A DNA stretch of 64,000 nt from Anarhynchus alexandrinus (taxonomy: Eukaryota > Chordata > Aves > Charadriiformes > Charadriidae), in the NCBI GenBank assembly GCA_008711295.1, contig VUYV01000516.1:27054-91053 (forward strand), in the 5' to 3' direction. Shown piece after piece: positions 1 through 14,457 of the stretch (its first letter is position 1; each line of letters starts with the position of its first letter). Both the position numbers and the translations under genes were made by a program. The notes beneath the pieces are model-generated. The model had not been told where the DNA came from. It saw only the letters and a list, made by a program, of their open reading frames with translations, and made no database searches.

Positions 1-640
1 CCTCGCCCCTGCCCCCCCCCCTTCCCCGGGAGAAGGCGAAGGGGGGAGCCCAGAGCTCCGGTCGGCGAGAGGCAGTTTCTTTTCGCTTGTGGTGGCAGCT
101 CTGTGTGTGTGTGTGTGTCTCTCTCTCTCTCACACACAGAGGGAGAGACAGAGAGGAGAGAGTCTGAGCGCAGTTTTAGTGCAACTCAAAATTAGCGGGC
201 ATGTTTAACATCGATAATCGGCACGGAGCATGGGCTAGGAAACGATCCTCGCAGCCGGGGGGGGCCGGGCGCTGCCCTCCGAGCCCTTCCCGGGGAAAAA
301 TAACAAAAGGGGCACCCAAGACGGTGTGTAATCAAATAGCCATCTTTAGGCTTCAAGGCTAGGGACAGAAATGTAGGCCTCAAAAGAAAGGCCTCTCTGT
401 GTCTGTGGATCTGTCTCGGGGGGACCCCCCGGGACGGCGGCCCCCGCGCCCCGCAGGCCAGGGGGCGCCCCCGCCGAGGCGGCCCTGACGGATTTTAAAC
501 TTCTTTGGGTTTTTTTTTTAACGGACCGCGGCAGGATTTAAAAGGGGGCGACAGAGGGACTCCCGATTGGTTATTGTCCAGGCAGTAAAAACAAAAACAA
601 ACAAACCCCAAAACAATGCAAACCTTCCCGGCCTTCCCCC
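1..640. promoter_or_regulatory. downstream shoulder of promoter CpG island
   Basis: This stretch is much richer in G+C and CpG than the rest of the window, with long G and C runs. It includes the inverted repeats CGGGGGGACCCCCCG (417-431) and GGGGGCGCCCCC (461-472), then changes to AT-rich DNA after about base 640. It lies within 300 bp upstream of an early ARID2 exon, so it is most simply the 3' part of the island that covers the promoter and first exons, here inside an intron. I do not see the preceding exon (the GKELDLHGLYTRV region) in it. Core promoter elements cannot be assigned. Confidence 0.6.
102..162. repeat. compound dinucleotide microsatellite (TG)(TC)(CA)(GA)
   Basis: (TG)8 at 102-117 runs into (TC)7 at 118-131, then CACACACA at 131-138 and a GA-rich purine stretch to about 162. 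It sits inside the CpG-rich block. Confidence 0.9.
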
Positions 641-910
641 CTTCCCCCCCCGAAAAAAAAAATATATGTGTATATTAAAAAAATAAATAAAGTAAAATAC
701 CGGTGAGAAGCGGGATTGTTCCCGAAGGGGAAATACTACCGACTGTCAGTAAAATATATAGTCCTAAATCCCATATACATTCTCGTTTATTTCTTTTTAT
801 ATATTTACCTATTTGCTTCATGGCAGCTTGTGGGTTTTTTTTTGTGATGTTCGCTGTCAACGACGTGTTTATGTGTACGTTGTGTATCTCGGCCTGTGTG
901 TTGTTTTTGA

Positions 911-5129
<4,219 letters not shown>

Positions 5130-6615
5130 GCTTAAGAACTAGGTAAATTTAAGGGATTCTGTTCCTAGTAAAATAATGGCAGAAATATTAGGGAAACAAT
5201 AATAAGCAGCCTGGAACTTTCCAAGCAAAATTACTTGAAAAGAGTTTTCTTTGTTATTCTTGCTCAGTGTTTAAAATTAGGATCTGATACTGCAATAGCA
5301 TCTGCACATAGATCAGTGAGTATGGAGAAGTACAGGACTGGCTTGCTTGCCACATCTGACTGCAGGCTCAAGGCCCCAGTGGATGAAGAGAAAGTTAGAG
5401 CTGTAGTAGTATTTTACATATTTTCTAAAATGCAAATACATCTCAAAATCTCTCGTTAACAAATTATTTATGTATATGAATAGTCATCTGAAGGAGAAAT
5501 TGGGTGAAGGACCATAAACAAAAATAGAACAAAGTATAAAGAATAGGTTTGGTGAGTCACAGCAGTTTTAGGTGCTAAAAGAGTAACACCAGTGCGTACA
5601 TATGCATGTAGTAATACAAGTTTAGCCATTTTAGGCATATTTAGTGTCTGGATTGATTAACTTTACGAGAAGGTGAATAGCACGCTTGCGATGTTAGCAG
5701 ACAGTGATAGTGGTAAGAGTTAAACGCAAGTCAGCGCAGAAAAGAAAAGGTTATCTAAAGAAATTAGGTATATTGTTGGAAAATACAAATGAGATTTAGT
5801 TTGGAAAATGCAAGCTAAACCAGTTGAGGGACAGTAATCCAAAACAGGTATTCATTGTGAGGGAATAACCTGGAAAGCAGTATTGCTGAAAAAGGGATAG
5901 GAGCGATACCATGGGCCTGATAATCCTGTCAGTTGTGTGCACCCAACTCCCTTTCATATGAAAGGGATTTGTGCATGCTTCTGACAGGAAGAACAGGCCC
6001 CAATTTGCAATATGATACATAGACTTTGTGAAAATCAGAACGAGTTTAGGTTGCATCCACAGAGGCATTGAACAAGTGGGAGATGAGTTTTTGTATGAGA
6101 TTGTGTGACTGTATTTGGAATACTTTTTTACTTTCAGAGCCTTTGCAACAGGTGGGGCAACTTAACAGGAGCTTAGAGAAGAGCAACAAAATGTTGAGAA
6201 GGCTGAAGGGACTAAGTGATTTTTTAAAAAGATTTGAGAAATAAATGTTTTGCTTGGCTAAATGAAGATTTTGGGTGAGAAGGGGAAATGGTATCTGACA
6301 AGCATTTTTAAGGGCCTAAATACTTAAAGGGAGATTAATTTTAAATAAAATAAGAGGCTGTGTTAATGTGTAAGCTGAGATGAAACTAAGGTAGAAAATT
6401 CAGAGCAGATAGCAGCACAACACCCCCCAAGATGTACTTGTATACCTTCTCAATTGTATGCCAAGCGGAGTAGGGGGGAAACCCACACCATGGGTCATTT
6501 CAGAACTAGCCTGGTCAGGACACTAATACATGTGCAATGGGTAACAAGCCAGGACTGGCAGAGAAATGGACCAGATGACCTTACAAGTTCTGTCCATCCT
6601 TGAATAACACTGTAA
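5130..6615 (+). mobile_element. old CR1 LINE relic (ORF2 part to 3' end)
   Basis: Several stretches match the order of the CR1 ORF2/3' region as I know it. The CCTAGTAAAATAATGG segment is near 5,165. A degraded GCAGA.GATA block lies near 5,695. AAATGAGATTTAG..AAATGCAAG is near 5,790, and GAATAACCTGGAAAGCAG is at about 5,863-5,880. GCATCCACAGAGGCATTGA lies near 6,053, GAGAAGAGCAACAAAATG near 6,176, and GAAATGGACCAGATGACCTTACAAG near 6,563 is the 3' tail. The reading frame is broken throughout, so there is no active reverse transcriptase. Divergence suggests an old subfamily of the CR1-X/Y type. The 5' limit is uncertain and may reach about 4,630. A palindromic insertion interrupts it at 5,913-6,000. 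Confidence 0.8.
5913..6000. repeat. 88-bp near-perfect palindrome inserted in CR1
   Basis: The arms begin GGGCCTG (5,913) and end CAGGCCC (6,000). Inside lie CCTGTCAG (5,925-5,932) pairing with CTGACAGG (5,981-5,988), then GTGCAC/GTGCATGC-like segments, and a perfect 18-bp core CCCTTTCATATGAAAGGG at 5,949-5,966. Only a few positions in the 43-44-bp arms mismatch. CR1-like sequence stops just before it and resumes just after it, at about 6,005, so it looks like an insertion. As RNA from either strand it would fold into a long hairpin. It could be a tiny MITE or a local inverted duplication. Confidence 0.75.
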
Positions 6616-7935
6616 TGAAGGCTTTCATCTTGCATAGCTACAGACTTCTATTGCAACACTACAGACTTCACCTGCGGAGTCTGTTGCACTTGATTTTGTC
6701 ACAAATCCTGCAGTCATTGGCAAGACAGAAAACAAATACATGGATGACATTTTTATGATTTCTTTTTAAAATATTACTCCACGCCCCAAGATAAAAATTG
6801 TAATGTGTGTTTCAGTCAGATGTCTGAGGCCTTGTTTTTAAGTCTGAAGTGAATATTTTACGTAGTTGGAGGGGGAATTTTATTTTAGTTATACTGTAAT
6901 CATACAGTCAACATATTCACAATCAAGACTAGTTACTGTTCATGCAATAAAGCTTTATTTAGGGGAATTAAATATTTTGGCTGTTAACATCTTAGAATGT
7001 CTCTCAATAGAAGTTGTTTATTTGGATAGATGTTGTCTTGTCAGAGTTGCTGGGAATCTGCTCAGAAAATAGAACTTTTATAATACAAAATTTGCATTAG
7101 GCCTCTTCTGAGGAGACCAAGCAGCAGGTGAAAGGAAACATAGCTACCTTAAAATTGCTCTTTTTTAGAGTTATGTTGTGATTCTAGTCACTGTGCAGAT
7201 GAGTTTGGCCTCTATCTGAGTTTCTGAGCTTTTCCTCCAGAGGGTAAACTCCTCGCTACTGCTGAAAAATGTAGTGAAAAATTAGCGCGATGAATGTTAA
7301 CATATTTTCTCTTCCTGATTATTTTTCTGCAAGCTTTTTGTTAGAAATTACCTAAATCACTGCTGTTAAGATGAAATATATTGGTTTATTTGGGGAGGGG
7401 TCAATGTTTTTCAGTTTTAATACAGAATTCTGATTGTTTAACTTGAAAGCTTATCTAGACAGATGTCAGAACTAGGTTATTACTACAAAGAGCAAGTTTC
7501 TGGCAACACTATAATAACTTGGTGACTTTTAGGACCTACTGAATCTTCTAATAATTGGTGGAGAGTTTATATGTTAAGACCATTTTCTAATCTTCAGCTG
7601 AAACAGTATCAAAATTAATTTATGCTTTAAAATTATTCATAGCTGTGGTAACGTCTTAGGTTTGAATAAATGGTAAGCATATTACAAGAAGATCAAGAAT
7701 GCATATGGAATGCAAGGATATTGCTTCTTTCCTTGTGAAGTGGAATAAGCCTGGGCTAAGAAAAGGAGTTTCAGGCTTTTTTTATTTATTTTAGAGCTAA
7801 TAGGCTTTAATTACCTTGTTTATTTGCAGTTAAACCTTAGTAGGTAAGACTTGCATACTATTTTTTTCCTTTCCTAACCCCTTCCCCACTTTCCTGAGTA
7901 ATGAAATGGAGAAGTATAATTTGTTAATTTGTTAA
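6616..7935. other. intron block, no gene
   Basis: AT-rich sequence with no recognised repeat or gene. Two copies of CTACAGACTTC lie near 6,640 and 6,659. Confidence 0.6.
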
Positions 7936-8020
7936 GTTTTACAGGTGAGGTACTAGAGGTACACAGAGGTTCAGACCGTTACTTTGAGAGTGCATGTCAA
8001 ATAGGAATGAAATCCAGATA
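7936..8020 (-). repeat. MIR/CORE-SINE-like remnant
   Basis: The + strand reads TTTTACAGGTGAGGTACTAG then ACACAGAGGTTCAGACCG and GAATGAAATCCAGAT. This follows the order of the reverse complement of MIR-type SINEs (TTACAGATGAGGAAACTGAG, CACAGAGAGGTTAAG, GGATTCGAACCCAG). It is old and diverged. The exact family (MIR, an amniote MIR variant or another CORE-SINE) cannot be settled by eye. Confidence 0.55.
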
Positions 8021-8079
8021 CAGTAAAGCTTTTTTTTTTTTTAAATAATGCCAGAATCCAGTTCTGACAGGCAAATTTC

Positions 8080-8160
8080 TTCTTCCTGAGGCTCAGTTAA
8101 ACCATCCATAAAAGGGGGCTACTATTATTTACTATCTTTTAAAATTCCTCTTTAATCTAT
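8080..8160 (+). repeat. MIR/CORE-SINE-like remnant
   Basis: CTGAGGCTCAGTTAAACCAT, CCATAAAAGGGGGCTACTAT and TATTTACTATC follow the MIR core (GCCTCAGTTTCCTCATCTGT, AAAATGGGGATAATAAT). Confidence 0.5.
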
Positions 8161-8439
8161 AGCTGAGGAAGCACTGTTTGAAAAATAAAACAAGATAATG
8201 TTATGTTCTGTCAATTGGAAAACTGAAAACTAAGTATGTAACAGATTATGAGAATGGATTGTTTGTGTTTTGTTTTGCTGTGCTTTGTTTTAAAATGCTT
8301 GTTCAGAGTGTCAGAGAGGTGACTTGCGGCTTAAATGGGACTACTTGGAGTAACTGTAGTAGCAGTCTGCATTATTAGAAGACATGCAGTTCATAGAGGG
8401 AATGGGGTATAGGCCAGAGATCCCATCACATGATCTGGT

Positions 8440-8615
8440 TTCTGGTTATCAGTCTGATACATATTTATCCTGTGGCCTTAGTTAAATCATTTGCCATCTT
8501 TTTATTCATATTTATAAAGCGGGTATACTGATGTTTGTTTACCTATCTCACAGAGAAGTGTGAGACTGTAAGCTCTTTAATGCAGGGATTGTGTCTCTTC
8601 ATGCTTCTATGTCAT
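8440..8615 (+). repeat. MIR/CORE-SINE-like remnant
   Basis: The order CCTTAGTTAAATCATTTGCC, TATAAAGCGGGTATACTGAT, TTACCTATCTCACAGAGAAG and TAAGCTCTTTAATGCAGGGA parallels the SINE core: cytosine-rich end, AAAATGGGGATA, TACCTACCTCACAGGG, then TAAGCTCTTTGGGGCAGGGA. It is the best preserved of three such remnants within 700 bp. Confidence 0.6.
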
Positions 8616-11600
8616 ATCTTAAATATTTGAAAATGAATATAAATTAGGAATATATGAGGAAAATAAAACTATTCATAAGCTTGTTTGCCCTCTGCAGTGT
8701 TGAGAAGAAGAAAATATAGCATAGATGAGAGGAAGAACAATCTTTATTCTTTAGGGAATAAATAAACTTGGGATACCTAAGCAGAGAAATATTGGAACGG
8801 TTGAAAGAAAGAAGCTTATCTTAAGGAAGGATAATAAAACAGCAAGATGGTACCCAGAATAGTGAGCTTAGGCTTTGCCTGAGGTACTAGATTAGTGAGC
8901 TAGGTATCAGATCTAAAATACAGTCTCCTTGGAGCAATGAGTTCAAGTCTAAGCAGACCCGAATTAGATTTTCGGCAACAAGGTAGTGACACTGAGTTCT
9001 CTACTTTTTGTTTTCCTATCTTTAAACTGAATGTGCATGCATTTATTTTAACTCCAGATAAATTGTAGCAAGCCAGCTATGCTGCAAGAGGGATTGCATA
9101 CTATTACAAGCGAGTGGAGTTCTGTTGAATGATGCACTGGAGCATGTTTGTCTGCTAGAGTGAACTGTGTTCATGCTATTTTCCTTTTTTATTGGTGTGG
9201 GAGGAGCAACTGTTCAGATTAGTAGTCTTTTAGAATAATTTACAGTGTTACTTGTCAATCTGTAGCTGCCTAAAATACATAAAAATCCTGTAAAGTAAGG
9301 TGATCATTCTGATTCAGAGAGAACTTTCCTTTTGTAACGTTTGCTGGACTTTTCATATGTTTGTTTGCTGAAGTTTAGATGGGTCATACTTATGGCTGCC
9401 TGCATTTCTCCATTGTTACGTGTTGTGACATTTGCTGGTTGGCCTCTGCCTCCTAGTTCAAAGGTTGCTGTGCTTCCATGAGAATCCACGTGTAGAGATT
9501 CTCAGCTCTGTAAATCACTAAATCATATGACTAACTTTGAGTAGCTCTCTTGAAGTTCTTTGGAGAAGTGCTATAACAACATGTATTACTGGGATGTAAA
9601 GTGTTGGGGTAACTTTTCGTTTGGGATACATCCCAGGGGCTTAATTAAGCTAAATGAAAATAGTTTACTTTGGGGGTAAATCTAGTATGTTCTGAGTATG
9701 TTAACAATTATTATGGTGTGGGATAGGTGTAGAACTATGTGAGGGTTGGTTTGTTTATTTAAAGTATACTTGTATTAAAAGAAAAGTTGTGGAAATAAAC
9801 TTAGGAACAGTTCTTCCCTTACATGGTTATTTTGTTCAGGAGTATCTGGGTTCTAGTGACCTCAATTAAATGGTGTAGAATCCAGGCAATGGCCAGGTAA
9901 GCAGTGCCATGTTACAGAATTCACATATGTCCTCTGCAATTTTGGGGAGGATAGTAGAGCTTTGAAACACTGGAGATTACAGAGCTGTTTCTGGGACACT
10001 TTTCTCCCCTTAACACCGTCTATGAAAACCTAGGAAAATTCGCATTTCTGACAATATATGTTCATATAATGCTACAGTTGCACAGTAAATACATTAAAAA
10101 ATCAGGAATGGCCTCATTTAAGTATGAATGTGCAACTTTAACTTTGTCGCTAGAGAATATTCTTTGTAATAAAGCCTTGTGCTCTCTGTGGTAAATGGGA
10201 ATAAATTTCATGGGAGTATTAATTTGTTGTATCGCTGTGAGATACCTTTTTTCCCCTTGTATATAGACACATAGTTCTGACTCATCATTCAACATGGTAA
10301 TTGATTAATCTCAATATTAGTTGTTTTTGAGGAGGTTTTGAGTGTGCTTTCTGGGCATCCTTTCCCCGCTATCTTGGCTTCCATGGTGTTACCCACATGG
10401 GCCAATTCAGAAATCCTTTCCTTTGCTGGTGGGTTGAAGGGGATTCACTGTTGCAATACTGCTTGCCCTGGCTACCTAACTCACAGGTCTTTCTGTCTCT
10501 TATTCTCTGCTGATCATCATCTTCTCAATCTTTGACTACAAGCTGGAATTCATCTTCTGTTCCTTGACCCCTTGATGTCTGTGCCCATTGACCGCACATG
10601 GAATATTTACTGTAATCAAATGAATTCCTAATTGTAAAGAAAATTGAAGGAAGGAAAAGGTATATGCAGGTAAAAGGGCAAGAGGACAAAACACTAAATG
10701 TCAGGCGCCTAGCAACAGTAAAATACTGAATTTTACAGCAAAATGATAATAGATTCCATGGTATGTGAAAAAAAAATCTGCAGCTGTGGACATGCAGAAT
10801 TCACAGGATCCAGATGAATATCTAAAGGGTATTTTACACACCTGAAAAACATGCTTTCAGGTACTCTGCAGACCCAGTCAGGCATTGCAGCATTGGTGTG
10901 CATTTTGCTTGTTCTTCCAAGGTCATTTTTGTAACTCTAAGGTGTAGAAATGCAGGTTTTGGTGGTTTTTTTTTTTTAGTGAAAATTTTGTTTCTGAGCA
11001 GAATTATGTGCAAAGGCTGACCCCTGTAGTGAATTATTGTGTTTAATTGGATTTGAAGAATATACAGGGCCCTAACTATTGTACAGCTTGGAATACCTTT
11101 AGTAAGCATTTTTTTTCCAAATGCCTCAAAGTACTTTTTCCGTCAAACTTAGCTAAACTTGGTATCCTGTTTAACGCCATGTGCTTCTCTGTTTATATAA
11201 CATGAAGTTATTTATTAGAAAAATGTTATGTTAGTCAATGCATATGGAATCATAGTAAGAGTGTAAAAGGTTAGAAAATCAAAATACAATACTTGGTGAC
11301 AATGACTTCATCACATTCAGTATTGTTTCATTAATATGTCCTATAGTCAATATGCTGTTATTACTGAAATATAGTTACGTTCCTGGAAAGGTGTTTTTTG
11401 TCATAGATGAATATGAGATTTTTTTTTCTATTTAGATTTTTATATTACCAGTACACAAATCCCATTTTTCAGTAGTAGCTTTAATTCGCCTAATAAGCAG
11501 TTTAATTGTATTCTAAACAGAGCTAGTCCAGCTGTTGAAGAAAATGCTTCAGTAATATCAAAAAAAGGTGACTTAAAAATAATCTACTGTTCTGCATGTA

Positions 11601-14361
11601 ACTCTAAACAAACACCCAACTTCGCTAAATGTGCTGATATATTTCTGTATGTATTTGTGTGTGATGCAGTTTAAAATTATGATTGTCCATAAATTTATGT
11701 GCTTTGCAGAAAGCAAAAATATTCTGTTATTTTTATGGTGACTTGGTGCTTCTGTAGATCTGCCATAAGAGCTGTGGTTGTACTTTTGCCCATGTGGAGT
11801 TCTCTGTAGATCTGCTTGGGGAGAACTTCATCCCTCTTCAGAGCCAGGCTGAAATTGGTGGCATCCTGTGTCAGTTCTGCAGTGTGCTTGTAAAGGTCGG
11901 ACGTGTAGGATCTGGAACATGTATATTAACACAAAATGTGCCTGTTATAGCAAGAAAAGAAACTGAAAAAGTGAAGTCAATAAAGACATATTCAAAACTT
12001 AAGATACTGAAATTGGTGCAAACAGAGTGTTCATTTCTTTAGTTGTCCTCGGGAGGTCTTTGCATGTAAGCAAAAGTTGCAGACTCAAGGTTTGTGATTG
12101 TTTTCTTTTTAAAGAGTTTATGAAAGCAACAGGATTTGTTTTTTAGATGAGTAAATTAATTTAAGCTTGCTTTTTTGGAGGGGGTCTGCCTGGTGATCTA
12201 GCTAAGTAAGGAAAGCAAAAAGCTGTTACCATTATTTCTTGTTTTCAGAAACTTAGCAAAGAACTTACTATTTTTTATTATAATTTCGCTAGTATAGTGT
12301 GATCTGTAGTATTGTTGACTTACAGCACTCACAACATCAAAATAAATATGATTAAAACCTTTTTTATGTTGTGGAAATAATCATGTAAAGTTACAGTGAA
12401 GTAGACATGACATAAATATGATTGTTCACATACCATATAACATACAGCAACAATATAAATGTACAGGATTGTTGATCTGATTGCCTTACTGGATGAAACT
12501 TTAAAGGGTGCATTGACCGGGATTCTGCTGTAGAAGGCCACCAGGTGGAAATGACTCTCAGGGCTGTGTCTTTTTCCTCAAGGCTTTTTTGGTTCAAATG
12601 GTATGCGTTTGCTATGGTTTGTGGTATCAGAGACTTCATATTTTTTTTTTACTTGGCAGCTGCCCATCGGGAAGATGCACATCTCCTGACCAGGCAGCCA
12701 GCTGATCCAGCTGTGCAGCTTGGGGGGCTCTAAGTAGGTTGCTAGCCTGGCAGAAGACACTTGTACTCAGCTACCCCGCTGGGAGGCACACAGTAACTCT
12801 GCCTCCAGTTGGGCCAAATAACACATACTGCTTCGTAATCACCTGTAGGCCAAAGAAGAAGGAAGACAAGGTGTTTGGAGGTATTTTAATGAGAGGGGGA
12901 GAAAAGACCATTGTAGCATAGGTAATCGAATTGCAAAGGGAAGGAATGTGGATATAGAGTGAGCTGGGTGCATTCATGCATTGGGTGAGGAGGCAGGAAT
13001 GTGGGAATGTTGGTGGAGAGAACACTGTTTGGAAGGGCGGATGGGGGAGATTCTGTAGAAGGAGAAGGAGGGGTTATGTAATCAAATGCTGATAAGTTAG
13101 TCTTTAATGGCGTACTCCCCCATTTAAATTGGTCACTGGACATTAATTGACTTGTGGCCCAGATGCTGGGTTGCTACTGAGTGAAGGCTGTCATTATTTG
13201 TAAAGTGCTCAGTGGTCTCCTGCTTGAGTTGCACAATCTGCTTTCTACAGTGAGGTTCTGATTTACTGGTACGAACCGTCTAGTGGTTCTTCTGCATCTT
13301 TGCTTGCGCTACCAGTGCTGTGTGAACAGAATTAATTTCTGTTCTGTTAGTTTATATTTTTCATTAACACTGAATTTACCATTTTCATTTTGGTTTAAAA
13401 AATCTGTCATCATCACAATTACTGTTACTTTTATCCCTATATTAAAATATCATAAAAGCATAAAATTGCATATAATCAAATAAAGGATTTTATCTCTTCC
13501 TTAAAGAGCTTGCTGGGAGAAAGATCTCATCTTGGAAAATATTTCTTCACAGGCGTTGCTGCATTTAAGAAAGCTAAGAAGGGTATGGTTGTGGAACAGT
13601 CAGAGTTTCTTCAAATGCTGTTGTCACTTTGAGAAAATTAGTAATGTTTATGAATACTTTCTTTTGAATGTTGATTATATAGAAATGCATAAATTTTATT
13701 ATATATGTATGTATAGATATAGCATATACAAGACTGGATGTCAGCTTAAGTATGGGATAGGTTGCGTGGACTTCCTGTCCCACCTCTAATATTACATATA
13801 TGTTAAGAATGAATTTTCAACAAGAGAGGAAAAGATTTAATGGAGCAAACTTCCAAAAATTCTAAGGGTTTTTTTTTTTTTTCATGCAACTCTGCAATTT
13901 CTACCATGTTACACAGATACTATCATACAGCTCCACAGTTTCTGTTTCTGCTATGATTGGAATGATTTTTTGCTATTAAATAATTTTTACATTTCTTTTT
14001 TACTAAAAAATAATGTAAATTTGTGTTTAGCAATAGTGCTTATTGCCACTCTTGAGGTGTCAGCCACACTGATGTCTCCAGAGAATAAAAACAACAAATT
14101 ATATAAAAAAAGGTACATATCTCCTTTCTCTACCTCTTGCCCTACCTCAATGCATAGAGGAAGGTGGAAGAAGAGCATAGGTCATCATTCTTTCTTGCCT
14201 GTGTACATCAGAAATTATTGCTGTTATCTTACATAGTAGCTTGTGGTATACTTTTTCAAGCAGACAGTCCTGCTGCTACCTTGAGTGGCTGCTGTGCTGC
14301 TGGTGTTGCCCCCCAGTAGTGATATGAGCTCTGCTTTTAGGGTTTTGGTGGCTGTGAGGAC
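8616..14361. other. intron block, no gene
   Basis: AT-rich intronic DNA with scattered T tracts. The sequence at 12,540-12,880 is slightly richer in G+C but matches nothing I recognise. Overlapping short open frames on both strands at 12,300-13,150 look like chance. Confidence 0.6.
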
Positions 14362-14457
14362 TTGTGTTGTGGTGGGGTTTTTTTGTTTGTTTGTTTTGTT
14401 GAGTGTTTGTTTGGTGGTGGTTTTTTTGTTGTTGTTGGTTTTTGTTTTTTTTTTTTT
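14362..14457. repeat. G/T-rich low-complexity tract
   Basis: TTTTTTTGTTTGTTTG, GGTGGTGG and GTTGTTGTTGG stretches run into T12+ with almost no A or C on the + strand. Confidence 0.85.

Noticed and set aside
192..383. Small GC-rich open frame on the - strand in the CpG block
   Set aside because: Random open frames are common in GC-rich islands. No homology recognised and no splice context.
1..640. Search for the preceding ARID2 exons (MANSTGK..., GKELDLHGLYTRV...)
   Set aside because: Not found in any frame by eye; they must lie upstream of the window.
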